A stretch of 49,947 nucleotides of DNA from Bacteroidales bacterium (GCA_024709145.1 JANJXG010000067.1:1-49947), one strand, 5' to 3'; positions 34,940 to 44,739 are shown, counted from the stretch's first letter. Numbers and translations are program-made. The notes: a model not told the origin generated them from the sequence alone.

Positions 34940-35710
34940 ATGAAAAAGACTTTTGGACTGGCATTAAGTGGTGGAGGAGCCCGGGCTATTATTCATGCCG
35001 GTTTTTTAAAGGCATTAAATGAGTCCGGGCTTCGGCCTGAAATAATCTCAGGTGCAAGTATGGGAGCCATCATAGGAGCATTGTATGCTGATGGATTTCC
35101 CCCTGAAGAAATGCTTCAGGTAATGATTAAGCCCGGGTTTTCAAGTCTCCCGGCCTGGATTGGCAGAAAAGGTGGCATTGGTTCGCTCATGGTGCTTCGC
35201 GAACACCTGGACAGTTTATTGCGTTCAAAATCATTCGGGGATCTTCAGTTGCCTCTTATTATTTCAGTTACTAACCTTAACAAAGGTCGTAATGAATTGA
35301 TCTCAGAAGGAAGTTTATTGGACTGGGTGGTGGCTTCAGCTTCAATTCCCGTTATTTTTCAGCCTGTAGTAATTGATAATCAATATTATGTGGATGGGGG
35401 GCTCACAAACAATCTTCCGGTTTGTTGTCTTTCCAAACCAAACAGAAAGGTGGTTGCCCTGGAATCGAACCATCTTGAGACGGTTGATACAGCCTTTGTT
35501 TCAATCAAAACGGTTTGGGAACGGTCACTTTTTCTTGCCGTAAACAACACACTCAAAGACCAAACAACTTGCTGTGATTTATTTATTGACGCACCTGAGG
35601 TAAACGGGATTGGAATATTTGATTTCAATCAGGCCAAACAAATTTACGAAATTGGCTATAAAATTGGTTGCCGACACAGCGAAAGTATCCACCGGTTGCT
35701 CGAAGATTAA
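34940..35710 (+). CDS. Patatin-like phospholipase
   Basis: The 256-aa protein has the patatin catalytic dyad: oxyanion motif SGGGARAIIHAGFLKAL, nucleophile Ser in GASMGAI (GxSxG, about residue 40), and Asp in the DGGLTNNLPV motif near residue 155. It is likely an intracellular acyl hydrolase acting on phospholipids or lysophospholipids, like the RssA-type proteins. No signal peptide. It stands between the cupin and the antiporter with separate spacing on both sides. Confidence 0.92.
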   Translation: MKKTFGLALSGGGARAIIHAGFLKALNESGLRPEIISGASMGAIIGALYADGFPPEEMLQVMIKPGFSSLPAWIGRKGGIGSLMVLREHLDSLLRSKSFGDLQLPLIISVTNLNKGRNELISEGSLLDWVVASASIPVIFQPVVIDNQYYVDGGLTNNLPVCCLSKPNRKVVALESNHLETVDTAFVSIKTVWERSLFLAVNNTLKDQTTCCDLFIDAPEVNGIGIFDFNQAKQIYEIGYKIGCRHSESIHRLLED

Positions 35711-35838
35711 TTGGCAAACAGATTCGGTAACAAAGGTCAGTTATGAAATATCATCCGGTGATCCCGGCTGTTTTCGAATCAAATGCTCACATAAAAATTG
35801 TATTTTAGCAATTGATTTTTTTACTTAACGCTAAAAAT

Positions 35839-37326
35839 ATGCTGGCCAATCCCGAATATTTTCTGTTAATGGTTTCTATCCTGCTTTTAATCAGTGTTTT
35901 AGCAGGAAGAACTTCGCATAAATATGGCGTTCCTACCCTACTGCTTTTTATTGGCATCGGAATGTTGGCAGGTTCTGAAGGTATCGGTGGGATTTTTTTC
36001 AATAGTCCTTCAATAACTCAGTTTATTGGAGTTATTGCCTTAAATTTCATTCTGTTTTCAGGGGGGTTGGATACCAATTGGGTGTCGATAAAACCTGTTC
36101 TTAAAAAGGGTATAACTCTTTCTACTATAGGTGTTTTCCTCACCGCTGGTGTAGTTGGGGTTTTTGTTTGGTCGATTTCTGATTTAACAATTTACGAAGG
36201 CTTGTTGCTCGGCTCGATCGTTTCTTCTACCGATGCAGCGGCAGTTTTTAGCATACTTCGATCCAAAAATATCTCCTTAAAACACAACCTTCGCCCGGCT
36301 CTGGAACTGGAAAGTGGTAGCAATGATCCTATGGCCTATGTACTCATGTTGTCATTTTTAGGATTCGTTGTGAATCAGGATCAGGGACTGATTACCTTAA
36401 TTCCCCTTTTTCTGAAGCAAATGATTATTGGGGGATTGACAGGGCTTGCTTTCGGATATATTAGTAAATGGTTGATTAACAACATTAAGCTCGGTTTTGA
36501 AGGTCTCTACCCTGTTTTGGTCATTACGCTCATGTTGCTCACGTATTCATTGACTCAGGTAATTGGAGGAAATGGATTTCTCGCCAGTTATTTGACAGCA
36601 GTCTATGTTGGCAATCAATATTTTATACATAAGAAAACTGTATTAAAGGTTTTTGACGGACTGGCCTGGCTCATGCAAATAGTGCTGTTTCTTACCTTAG
36701 GCTTATTGGTTTATCCATCCGAAATTTTTCCGATTATGGGAATGGGATTGTTGATTTCTGTATTTTTAATCCTTGTGGCGAGACCATTCAGTGTATTCAT
36801 CAGCATGATTCCATTTCGCATGGGAATGAATGAAAAGATCTTCATGTCATGGGTAGGGCTGCGTGGTGCAGTTCCGATCGTGTTTGCCACTTATCCATTA
36901 TTGGCTGGTATTGACAAAGCACCGCTCATTTTTAATATTGTGTTTTTTATTTCAGTAACATCAGTATTGATACAAGGAACAACGCTATCTACTTTTGCCC
37001 GGTGGTTAAAACTGGATGCTCCCGAAGAAGAGAAGCGAAAATACCCCCTGGATGAATTCCTTGAAGAACCAAGTAATGCAGTTCTTGAGGAACTTGTTCT
37101 GAGAGCTGAGCATCAGGTTGCAGGCAAGCGTATTATTGATCTTCAGTTTCCGTCAAATGCCATTATTGCCATGATACAGCGGAACGGGCAATACCTGACT
37201 CCCAATGGTTCCACAACCCTGGAGGTGAATGATAAACTATTCATTCTTTCAGGTAGCAAGGAAAAATTACATGAAGTAATGGTCTGTTTTAATCAAACAA
37301 ATGAAAAGGAACTCGCCGGGCATTGA
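35839..37326 (+). CDS. K+/H+ antiporter, NhaP2/CvrA-like
   Basis: From the ATG at 35839 the protein is 495 aa (an in-frame TTG lies at 35812). About 12 transmembrane helices fill residues 1-390, with the CPA1 family core in FSGGLDTNW, GSIVSSTDAAAVFSILR and LELESGSNDPMAYVLM, the last holding the ND-type ion-binding Asp. The C-terminal 90 residues (LEELVLRAEHQVAGKRIIDLQFPSNAIIAMIQRNGQYLTPNGSTTLEVNDKLFILSG) form a TrkA-C/RCK_C regulatory domain, which marks the potassium/proton branch. It would control cytoplasmic pH and K+. Transcribed alone and convergent with purE (5-bp gap). Confidence 0.9.
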   Translation: MLANPEYFLLMVSILLLISVLAGRTSHKYGVPTLLLFIGIGMLAGSEGIGGIFFNSPSITQFIGVIALNFILFSGGLDTNWVSIKPVLKKGITLSTIGVFLTAGVVGVFVWSISDLTIYEGLLLGSIVSSTDAAAVFSILRSKNISLKHNLRPALELESGSNDPMAYVLMLSFLGFVVNQDQGLITLIPLFLKQMIIGGLTGLAFGYISKWLINNIKLGFEGLYPVLVITLMLLTYSLTQVIGGNGFLASYLTAVYVGNQYFIHKKTVLKVFDGLAWLMQIVLFLTLGLLVYPSEIFPIMGMGLLISVFLILVARPFSVFISMIPFRMGMNEKIFMSWVGLRGAVPIVFATYPLLAGIDKAPLIFNIVFFISVTSVLIQGTTLSTFARWLKLDAPEEEKRKYPLDEFLEEPSNAVLEELVLRAEHQVAGKRIIDLQFPSNAIIAMIQRNGQYLTPNGSTTLEVNDKLFILSGSKEKLHEVMVCFNQTNEKELAGH

Positions 37327-37331
37327 TTTTA

Positions 37332-37835
37332 TTATATACTCAGATTCAGTGAAGCTTTTTGCATGACACCGTTGGTCTGCTGCTCCATAAAGTATTTCAT
37401 ACGTTCACTCACATCGTTGTTAAAGCTAGCTATGATTCTGGCTGCAAGTATTCCTGCATTGGCAGCACCGTTAATGGCAACTGTAGCCACCGGGATTCCT
37501 TTGGGCATTTGAACGATGCTTAAAAGAGAATCAATACCTTCAATAGAATTGCTTGATTTCACGGGAACGCCAATCACTGGTAGAGTTGTCAGACTTGCCA
37601 CCATACCAGGCAGGTGTGCCGCGCCACCGGCTCCGGCGATGATTACTTTTATCCCACGCGAGGCTGCCTTTTTGGCAAATTCTACCATATACTCAGGTGT
37701 ACGGTGGGCAGACACAACCTTAATTTCATAGCCGATTCCAAAACTTTCAAGGCGCTCGGCGGCTTCCCTCATCACTGGTAAGTCGGAATCGGAACCCATT
37801 ATGATGCTGACCCAAACCTCTTTATTTGCTTCCAT
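37332..37835 (-). CDS. purE: N5-carboxyaminoimidazole ribonucleotide mutase PurE
   Basis: At 167 aa this class I PurE shows [26 protein letters not shown] (active-site His), [20 protein letters not shown] and [36 protein letters not shown]. It converts N5-CAIR to CAIR in purine synthesis and works after PurK, whose gene lies directly upstream (20-bp gap). Confidence 0.96.
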   Translation of the reverse strand: MEANKEVWVSIIMGSDSDLPVMREAAERLESFGIGYEIKVVSAHRTPEYMVEFAKKAASRGIKVIIAGAGGAAHLPGMVASLTTLPVIGVPVKSSNSIEGIDSLLSIVQMPKGIPVATVAINGAANAGILAARIIASFNNDVSERMKYFMEQQTNGVMQKASLNLSI

Positions 37836-37854
37836 AGTATTGATAATGATAAAA

Positions 37855-39009
37855 TTACGCTTCTACTCTTAAAGTTTTTAAAACCAAAGTTGCCTTTTCA
37901 AGAGCTTCTTCGGGTGTGGTGCCAAGCACGGTAGCATGCCCCATTTTTCGGTATGGACGCGTTTGTTTTTTACCGTAAATATGCAATTTAACTCCCTCCA
38001 TCTGCAAAACTTCGTTCAGGCCCTTGTAAACAACAGGCCCGTTAAAACCTTCCCCACCTAAAATATTTACCATCACAGCAGGCATTTTAAGTTTGGTTGA
38101 GCCGGGGTGATAACCAAAAATTGCGCGGAGATGCTGTTCATACTGAGATGTGATTGCACTTTCGATGGTGTGATGTCCACTGTTGTGAGGTCTGGGTGCA
38201 GCTTCATTGATATAAAGCTTACCTTGTCGGTCAATAAAAAATTCCACAGCAAGTAACCCGACAAGATTCAGTTTTTCAGCTGTTTTAAGAGCCAGATTTT
38301 CAGCTTCTTTTTCCAGTGTGGAGGTAATTCTGGCAGGTGCCAATAACGATTCAACCAGATTTGCGATAGGGTTAAAAACCATCTCCACAGCAGGATAGCT
38401 TCGTGTTTCGCCACTTTGATTACGTGAAACAATCACAGCAATTTCCAGGGCTTCGGGAATAAAATCTTCTACAAGAGAGGGAACATCAAACAGTTTTTCA
38501 AGATCTTCAGCCTTTTGAACGATCAGTACACCTTGCCCGTCGTAGCCCGATAAACGCGTTTTCTGGACAAAAGGCAAGCTCAATTTTCCTGATTTTAGAT
38601 CTTCGAGTATTTCAGCTGATGAATCATACAAGGAAAAAGCTGTTGTAGGAAGATCATTTGATGCATAAAATTGTTTTTGCAATCCTTTGTCTCTGATAAT
38701 TCTCAAACAGGAAGGTTGCGGAAAGACCGGTATTCCGGAAGCTTCAAGTTCCTCAACAGCTTCAATGTTTACACCTTCGATCTCTATCGTAATCATATCC
38801 AATTCTTTGGCAAAGGACATCACAGTATCATAATCTCTGAAGGAGCCTTGAATAAAGCGTGTTGCTATGCCAGAAGCTGAAGCTTCCGGATCAGGATCCA
38901 GAACAAAAGTGTTGATATCCCACGCACTTGCTGCCTGACAAAGCATTTTGCCTAATTGTCCTCCACCAAGTATTCCAAGCTTAAAATCCGAACTTATGGT
39001 TTGCTTCAT
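37855..39009 (-). CDS. purK: 5-(carboxyamino)imidazole ribonucleotide synthase PurK
   Basis: The ATG at 39009 ([23 protein letters not shown]) gives 384 aa. The frame extends to 39045, but that lies upstream of the likely transcript start (TACTTTTG box at 39034-39041). It is an ATP-grasp ligase with [74 protein letters not shown] and [19 protein letters not shown]. It makes N5-CAIR from AIR, ATP and bicarbonate. Confidence 0.95.
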   Translation of the reverse strand: MKQTISSDFKLGILGGGQLGKMLCQAASAWDINTFVLDPDPEASASGIATRFIQGSFRDYDTVMSFAKELDMITIEIEGVNIEAVEELEASGIPVFPQPSCLRIIRDKGLQKQFYASNDLPTTAFSLYDSSAEILEDLKSGKLSLPFVQKTRLSGYDGQGVLIVQKAEDLEKLFDVPSLVEDFIPEALEIAVIVSRNQSGETRSYPAVEMVFNPIANLVESLLAPARITSTLEKEAENLALKTAEKLNLVGLLAVEFFIDRQGKLYINEAAPRPHNSGHHTIESAITSQYEQHLRAIFGYHPGSTKLKMPAVMVNILGGEGFNGPVVYKGLNEVLQMEGVKLHIYGKKQTRPYRKMGHATVLGTTPEEALEKATLVLKTLRVEA

Positions 39010-39033
39010 CTGGAATGATTCCTTTTTAAAGTG

Positions 39034-39062
39034 CAAAAGTACCACTTTTAGACTTCATTCAA
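39034..39062 (-). promoter_or_regulatory. purKE promoter
   Basis: On the minus strand TTG (39062-39060), 18 bp, then TACTTTTG (39041-39034). This supports the ATG at 39009 as the purK start. Confidence 0.5.
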
Positions 39063-39128
39063 CGCATAATCAAGTTGCTGATCGATCACTTTAGGTTCAA
39101 TCGACCACGAATAAATAAGGAGAAGGTA

Positions 39129-39386
39129 TTATTCTGTAGTAAGACTGATCAGTCTGGCATCGACAGACTTCACAAGATTGAGCTTGCGCTCAATTTCCTG
39201 CATTCTTTCCAAATCTCCTGTCATTTCGAGGAAAATCAGGCCACTTTGCGAACAGTTTTCAAGAACATCGTCGTGCAATCCCAAACGTGTTTTGATAAAA
39301 CAGCCCCACCCTGTAAGAATCTTTTGAACTTTTTCCGCGGCCTCTTGCCTCGAACCGATTAAAATGAGCATTACATGTCTTGTCAT
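39129..39386 (-). CDS. Small ACT-like protein, TM1266-type
   Basis: The 85-aa protein has the beta-alpha-beta-beta-alpha-beta pattern of a small ferredoxin-like/ACT fold: RHVMLILIGSRQEAAEKVQKILTGWGCFIKTRLGLHDD, SGLIFLEMTGDLERMQEIERKLNLVKSVDARLISL. This matches the TM1266/NikR-C-like family, some of whose members accompany [FeFe]-hydrogenase genes and are named iron-only hydrogenase system regulators. No hydrogenase gene is nearby, so the name should be used with care. It is a single gene whose promoter overlaps a Rex-like operator (39397-39414). Confidence 0.7.
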   Translation of the reverse strand: MTRHVMLILIGSRQEAAEKVQKILTGWGCFIKTRLGLHDDVLENCSQSGLIFLEMTGDLERMQEIERKLNLVKSVDARLISLTTE

Positions 39387-39396
39387 AATCTGTCAA

Positions 39397-39414
39397 TTGT
39401 TAATTATTTCACAA
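39397..39414. promoter_or_regulatory. Rex-like operator at TM1266-type gene
   Basis: TTGTTAATTATTTCACAA matches TTGT(T/G)AA-N4-TT(A/C)ACAA at every defined position of the combined consensus (one mismatch to TTAACAA). It overlaps the end of the -7 box and the likely transcript start of the gene at 39386, a repression geometry. Confidence 0.55.
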
Positions 39415-39419
39415 AAATA
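39412..39419 (-). promoter_or_regulatory. -7 box of TM1266-type gene
   Basis: The minus strand reads TATTTTTG, matching TAnnTTTG, 26 bp upstream of the ATG at 39386. No -33 TTG at ideal spacing. Confidence 0.5.
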
Positions 39420-39499
39420 GGATTTTTTGCAAAATGAATACACCTTTGAAAAATGAATAAGTTAAAACATAAACATGCCTACTGAAATGTTGCCAATCT

Positions 39500-42427
39500 T
39501 TACTTTGGCTTTATAAACGGAATTCCATCCTTCATAATGAGACCTTTGTTGCGTTTACCATCAATGGCAATTGTAATTTCACCCTCGAAATGAATGTGCC
39601 GTACATAATCATCTTCATATACAACTGTCTGTTTGTCAAGGTATTCCAAATCATAATAGCCATCCTGAATAAATGGATTGATGGTAAAGTAACCAACCCC
39701 GAATGAGGTCAGATTTTGAAAGAAATGCGTTCCCTGACTTGGATCAATACGGTAGTTTTCCAAACCGCTTTCGATAATAATACGTGCAGCTGATATCTGA
39801 GGCCATTTTACAGGGATGCCGAGCCATGGATCACTCGATCCCCATCGTCCAGGTCCGACCAGGACATAATTTTGATTTCTAAGCAGAAATTCATCATTTA
39901 ACTTGCCAATCACAGCAGCAATGTCTCTCGTTTTTGCAGGATCGAAAGACTGAGGTTTTACATAAACGAAATCATGAATTTGATTGATTACCCCATTGCC
40001 AAGTGTGTGCTCGGCTCTGATGAGTAATTGATCATCAGGAATACCATCGAGGTTTAGCTCAATGGTTTCATCAATGTTGACAATGGGTCGTATTTGCAAA
40101 ACGTAAAACATTTTCTGAACGCCAACAGGTTTGTTAAGTTCAATGGCAAATTCGATTTCGATGGGTTTTCCCATTTCTTTTTGACCGGTTTCAAGCACAA
40201 GCTGAAGAATTTCAGCCAATGGAAAAGTATTGTATTTGAGTATATTAGCGAAAGTAACCAAACGTTTTCCTTCATCCTGCCAACCATCTCTCAACACATT
40301 GCTGTGATAATCATAGGTGGAGCAAATCAGCTTCATGACGCCATCCTTTTCAGCTTCTGCAATGCGGAGCTGCAACAAATTAGCCGACTCATCCGGTGTT
40401 ATTTTAACGCTGTCGGGATCAAGATTCAAGGCATAAAACACCTTTTGAGTTTCGCGGAGTGCAAGGTCAGGCTGAGAGGTTTGCAATACTTTTTGTGGAA
40501 ATTTAGGAGAAAACCGCAGCGTTTGACCTCCATCTACAATGTGTTTTCCAAGACCTAATGCGATGTTGGCGATGCCATCTTCGGGTTTTTCAGGGCCAAT
40601 GGGATAAAAATTGATACTGCGGGCAACACCCGAACAAGCAGGGTAATAACGTGTTCCATATGATTTACCGCAAACCTCCTGCAAAACAATGCCCATTTTT
40701 TCTTCGTCTATCACATTCTTCGTTGCCATCATATATGCCTTACTGTCTTTGTAAAAGGCACTGGCATAAACACTTTTTATAGCATTGCTCAGAAGCTTGA
40801 TCATTGTTCGCTCGTCATTTTCAACGACCGGAATCATATAGGTGCTGTATATCCCGGCAAATGGCTGATAATGAGAGTCTTCAAGTAAACTCGAAGACCT
40901 GACTGCCAAAGGGTTTCTAATTACGCTGATAAGGGTATATAGGTCTTCATGAATTCTAAAGGGTAGCCTGGCTTCGACAAAAAACCTTAAAATTTCATCA
41001 TCTGCATACTCATCCGACAAAGCAATGGGATAAAGATTATTTTCCTCCATGAATTCATCGAATATATCTGTGCACAAAACAACAGTTCTGGGTATGCCGA
41101 TTGTTATACCTTCATACTTGTCGTACAGTCTGTTACGCTTAATCAATGAATCCAAAAATGCCAGGCCTCTGGCTTTTCCGCCAATCGACCCCTGCCCTAT
41201 TCTGGTAAACGAAAGGTATTCATCGAAGCTTTCCCTGTTGAATTCGGCAATGACACCCCGGGCTTTATTCAATCGGAAAGTGCCAATTGCATCAAAAACA
41301 AATCTTTTAATATCGTCGCAATCTGAGAAATCTTCGGGTGAGAACATTTTGAAAAGGTCAGCAAGAGGAAATAGTGCTCTGGCTCTCAGCCATTTTGAAA
41401 GGTGGTTACGTTCGATGTGATATTGCAGCGATTCATTTGGAACCTGAAAGATTTTCTCCTGCATCGATTTTAAGTCACCCGCCCGCAAAACTTCCATTCC
41501 TGTGGCCGGATCTTTGAAAACAAAATCACCAAAGGCAAAATATTCCCTGATAAAGCGTCGAAGCTCGATCGACAGAGTTTTGGAGTTCTTATTTATAAAA
41601 CCAACTTTAATTTGTTTTGCAATTTCCTCATTTTCATTGTCGGATGATTGCAGCAACAGTGGCATGTATTTATCATTCTTTTTCACAACCTGGCACAACC
41701 GGATACCGGCTTCCCGATCGGTTTTCCCTTCGCGTTCGTAGGAAATGTCAGAAATAATTCCAAGAAGGTTGCTTTTGTATTTTTTATAGAAGCTGATCGC
41801 TTGCTCATAGTTCGTTGCCAAAAGAATTTTTGGCCTTCCTCGCATTCTTAAAGTTTTTTGATGCTCGTTTAATCCTTCAGTCATGAATGATTTCGACTGC
41901 TTGAAGATGATCTTGTAGATGTTTGGAAGATAGCTGCTGTAAAATCTTACCGAGTCTTCAACAAGTATAATGCATTGAACGCCAATATCTACAATGTCAT
42001 GTTCGGCGTTCATTTTGTCTTCGATCAACTTGATTATTGCCAACAAAATATCAGCATTTCCGAGCCAATTGAAAACATAGTCGATCGATTTAAGTTCCTT
42101 TCGGTCGATTCGGATGCTCAACTCTCTTGAAAGTGGAGCCAACACAACAATCGGGATATGCTCGTGTTTGCGTTTGATTGTTTCGGCAAGCTCGTAAGTC
42201 TGTTTTTCTCTTGAGCTCAACATAATGATAACCAAATCAATGGCTTCTTCCTGTAAGGTCTTTAAAGCTTCTTCTTCGGTGCTGACAAGAATAAATGTTG
42301 GCGGATAACGCAGGTTTAGCGAAACATATTCGTTAAAAATCTGTTCATCGATGCGCCCATCTTCTTCAAGCATAAAGGCATCGTAAACTGAAGAAATTAG
42401 CAAAACATGGTAAATACGCTTTTTCAT
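39500..42427 (-). CDS. Tandem receiver + PPDK/PEPS-like ATP-grasp protein
   Basis: The ATG at 42427 (MKKRIYHVLLISSVYD) gives 975 aa; the frame is open to 42496. Residues 1-130 form a receiver-like fold without an acceptor Asp (LVIIMLSS). Residues about 155-320 form a second receiver with an acidic start (ILVEDS), candidate acceptor Asp in GIISDISY, LLQSSD and a Lys in INKNSK. After a linker, about 415-800 is a PEP-synthase/PPDK N-terminal ATP-grasp domain (GQGSIGGKARGLAFL, RNPLAVRSSSLLEDSHYQPFAGIYST). The usual phosphohistidine swivel and PEP-binding barrel are missing; instead there is a C-terminal domain with VLVGPGRWGSSDPWLGIPV. Probably a two-component-linked phosphotransfer or nucleotide-binding protein of unknown role. 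Confidence 0.8.
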   Translation of the reverse strand: MKKRIYHVLLISSVYDAFMLEEDGRIDEQIFNEYVSLNLRYPPTFILVSTEEEALKTLQEEAIDLVIIMLSSREKQTYELAETIKRKHEHIPIVVLAPLSRELSIRIDRKELKSIDYVFNWLGNADILLAIIKLIEDKMNAEHDIVDIGVQCIILVEDSVRFYSSYLPNIYKIIFKQSKSFMTEGLNEHQKTLRMRGRPKILLATNYEQAISFYKKYKSNLLGIISDISYEREGKTDREAGIRLCQVVKKNDKYMPLLLQSSDNENEEIAKQIKVGFINKNSKTLSIELRRFIREYFAFGDFVFKDPATGMEVLRAGDLKSMQEKIFQVPNESLQYHIERNHLSKWLRARALFPLADLFKMFSPEDFSDCDDIKRFVFDAIGTFRLNKARGVIAEFNRESFDEYLSFTRIGQGSIGGKARGLAFLDSLIKRNRLYDKYEGITIGIPRTVVLCTDIFDEFMEENNLYPIALSDEYADDEILRFFVEARLPFRIHEDLYTLISVIRNPLAVRSSSLLEDSHYQPFAGIYSTYMIPVVENDERTMIKLLSNAIKSVYASAFYKDSKAYMMATKNVIDEEKMGIVLQEVCGKSYGTRYYPACSGVARSINFYPIGPEKPEDGIANIALGLGKHIVDGGQTLRFSPKFPQKVLQTSQPDLALRETQKVFYALNLDPDSVKITPDESANLLQLRIAEAEKDGVMKLICSTYDYHSNVLRDGWQDEGKRLVTFANILKYNTFPLAEILQLVLETGQKEMGKPIEIEFAIELNKPVGVQKMFYVLQIRPIVNIDETIELNLDGIPDDQLLIRAEHTLGNGVINQIHDFVYVKPQSFDPAKTRDIAAVIGKLNDEFLLRNQNYVLVGPGRWGSSDPWLGIPVKWPQISAARIIIESGLENYRIDPSQGTHFFQNLTSFGVGYFTINPFIQDGYYDLEYLDKQTVVYEDDYVRHIHFEGEITIAIDGKRNKGLIMKDGIPFIKPK

Positions 42428-42523
42428 CAAGCTGATGAAGGGAGTATCATTAAAAAGGTGGGTTTTTTTATGAAAATCGAATCGGGCTGGAACCATAAAA
42501 TCTCACATTCGTTAGAAGCTGTG

Positions 42524-42555
42524 CAAAGATACATTTTAGGCGTTCAATCAGTCAA
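42524..42555 (-). promoter_or_regulatory. Promoter of receiver/ATP-grasp gene
   Basis: On the minus strand TTG (42555-42553), 21 bp, TATCTTTG (42531-42524), giving a transcript start near 42517. Confidence 0.55.
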
Positions 42556-42573
42556 TTATAGCGGAGAACAAAT

Positions 42574-42606
42574 AAAAAAGCCGGTCTAGTTGATAAACCG
42601 GCTTTT
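42574..42606 (-). terminator. Intrinsic terminator of nrfHA
   Basis: AAAAGCCGGT (42576-42585) pairs with ACCGGCTTTT (42597-42606) around an 11-nt loop; on the minus strand the stem is followed by a T-rich run. It lies 19 bp after the nrfA stop. Confidence 0.88.
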
Positions 42607-42624
42607 ATGAATTTGATAATGAGA

Positions 42625-44142
42625 TTATTCGTTTAAAACCAATCCGTAATTTGCTTCTCTATCAGCAGCTTTTTTCTTCCAGACCGGAACAATCTCCTTT
42701 AAAAACACATCTTTTTCTTCTTTGAGCTTATCCATGGGAAGGCCAATGTATTGTTGTGCTTTTTCTTTAGTAGAAATATCTGGGTAAGGAATTTCATGGG
42801 TAAGACCCTTTGTAGCAAGCAAACGTGCGAGCATCACCCTGGCATTCTGAGCGTGGTCGATTGCCTTGCCAATAACCCTGGCACTCTCTACCGGAGCATG
42901 GAAACTACCACCATGTGAAGCTGCTACATAATCCCAAAACCATTGTCCGGCCCTTATCTCGTTGAGAATTGGTTTCATTTCCTGCTCAATGGCACCATTG
43001 TCCCATGCGATTTTGGCTTCGACATGAGCTCTCGTTAACAGTTCTTCAGCTTTGTGCCGGATTTCAGCAACTTTCTCCTGTCTGTCATACACATTTTTCA
43101 GTAAGGTAGCCTCACTTTCGCGGTGGCAGGTCTGACATGCCTGAGAGATATATTTCAAAGGAGAAGTAACATGGTGGTTTGAGTATTTGAGGCCACCTTC
43201 GCTGACATAAGGCATGTGACAATCAGCACAGGAAACTCCTCTTTCAGCATGTATACCAGTTGTATATACTTCATAATCTGGATGTTGTGCTTTAAGCATT
43301 GGTGCCTTACTGATGCTGTGTGTCCAGTCGGTAAATTGGATGCTGTCATAATATCTGAGCATTGCTTCGGGATCGAAACCATTCACCCATGGGAAAGTGA
43401 GGTAATTTGGTCTTTCTTCTTTGTTTTGGTTGTTGAAGTAGTATTCGACATGACATTGAGCGCAAACCAACGATCTCATTTCCTGATGGGTAGCTTTTGA
43501 AATGTCCTTACCCATAGCCTCATAAGCCTCAATGAGAGCCGGACGTGAAATGGCAAGATCCATCGTTTCGGGGTTATGACAATCGGCACATCCGATCGAG
43601 TTCACAATCTCTTCACCGTGCTTGGCCCATTTACCTGCATAAAAGGCTGCAGGAGAACCTAATTGGTTCATCATTCGCGGGACATCAGGGCTTTTGCAGG
43701 TCCAGCAGGTACTTGGCATCGGGCCGTCATCTGGAGCCTTTGGTCCACCTGTTCTTAACGAATTGTACACATCTTCAACAGCATAGCTGTGTCCCCTGCC
43801 CTGATTGTAATCTTTAGAAAATCCGTATCCTGCCCACATTACGATCAGTTCAGGACTTTCGGCTAGGACGTCACGCATGGCATTGCCACCATGGGCTGTA
43901 CGCAGATCAGTCTGCTGTGTTTTCCTGTATGATTCATATTGCCAGGGATAGTTTTTACCCCATATCTCATTTCGGGGCTCAAAATCAGCTAGTTTCATTT
44001 TTGGCTTATAAGCGAAAATGGCTTCAGCTCTTCGTTCAGTTATCGTTGAAACCAACAAACCCAGTAAAAACACGGCTGCCAGTGTAATAAAAAACAGCGT
44101 CCAATTAACCCAGGGACTTCTTTTCTTTTGATTTGAATTCAT
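42625..44142 (-). CDS. nrfA: Ammonia-forming cytochrome c nitrite reductase, catalytic subunit
   Basis: The 505-aa protein has the five haem sites of NrfA: the Lys-ligated active-site CWTCK (146-150), then CADCH (185-189), CAQCH (227-231), CADCH (305-309) and CQTCH (336-340). The N-terminal hydrophobic stretch (about 14-33) exports or anchors it. It reduces nitrite to ammonium with six electrons in the periplasm, taking them from NrfH. The GIHAERGVSCADCHMPY block with its His is the typical haem and calcium-site neighbourhood. It lies 21 bp after nrfH, and a terminator closes the unit. Confidence 0.97.
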   Translation of the reverse strand: MNSNQKKRSPWVNWTLFFITLAAVFLLGLLVSTITERRAEAIFAYKPKMKLADFEPRNEIWGKNYPWQYESYRKTQQTDLRTAHGGNAMRDVLAESPELIVMWAGYGFSKDYNQGRGHSYAVEDVYNSLRTGGPKAPDDGPMPSTCWTCKSPDVPRMMNQLGSPAAFYAGKWAKHGEEIVNSIGCADCHNPETMDLAISRPALIEAYEAMGKDISKATHQEMRSLVCAQCHVEYYFNNQNKEERPNYLTFPWVNGFDPEAMLRYYDSIQFTDWTHSISKAPMLKAQHPDYEVYTTGIHAERGVSCADCHMPYVSEGGLKYSNHHVTSPLKYISQACQTCHRESEATLLKNVYDRQEKVAEIRHKAEELLTRAHVEAKIAWDNGAIEQEMKPILNEIRAGQWFWDYVAASHGGSFHAPVESARVIGKAIDHAQNARVMLARLLATKGLTHEIPYPDISTKEKAQQYIGLPMDKLKEEKDVFLKEIVPVWKKKAADREANYGLVLNE

Positions 44143-44163
44143 GATATTTGGAATTTTGGTGAA

Positions 44164-44739
44164 TTATTTCATTGATTTTAACCATTCGGGTACCGGCGAT
44201 GAAAGTAAAGGTACACGTGCATAAGGTGTTGATGATAAGCTTTTTACCCTTCCATGTGGAACTTCCCTATGACAATCCCAACACAACCTTTCTTCAAATT
44301 TATTATGAAAGGCAGAGGTTTGGGTTAGTAATTTGGTATCGGTTACGAGGTTTGAGTGACACCTGATGCAGTTTTCCTGCACGACAGAAATTCCAGCTTC
44401 CTTTATAAAAATGTTTTGAGGTTCGAGCCGCAGGGTAAACATGCTTGCGTGACGCATGCCATCCATCGCCTTGAAATAATAAGTGCGAAAAACATTGTCG
44501 TGTGGCACATGGCAATCATTGCAGGTTGCAGCTTCGCGGTGGCTGCTGTGCTGCCAGGTTGCATACTGGGGCGCCATAATGTGGCAGTTAACGCAAGTTG
44601 CAGGTGAATCTGACAGATAGGATATCGCCTTACTTGAATAAGCTGCGTACAAACCAAGACCAACCAACACCCCGAGCATCACCACAACAACAACCCGCCA
44701 CTGCGGTGGTGGAATGAAAAAGGTGATTAATTTCTTCAT
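44164..44739 (-). CDS. nrfH: NrfH tetrahaem quinol dehydrogenase
   Basis: The 191-aa NapC/NirT-type protein has one N-terminal membrane helix (about 15-35) and four haem motifs: CVNCH (49-53), CNDCH (73-77), CIRCH (124-128) and CWDCH (153-157). It anchors NrfA to the membrane, oxidises menaquinol and passes electrons on. The gene order nrfH-nrfA is standard for Bacteroidota and Epsilonproteobacteria. Promoter at 44784-44814; a degenerate operator copy lies at 44757-44772 in the leader. Confidence 0.96.
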   Translation of the reverse strand: MKKLITFFIPPPQWRVVVVVMLGVLVGLGLYAAYSSKAISYLSDSPATCVNCHIMAPQYATWQHSSHREAATCNDCHVPHDNVFRTYYFKAMDGMRHASMFTLRLEPQNIFIKEAGISVVQENCIRCHSNLVTDTKLLTQTSAFHNKFEERLCWDCHREVPHGRVKSLSSTPYARVPLLSSPVPEWLKSMK

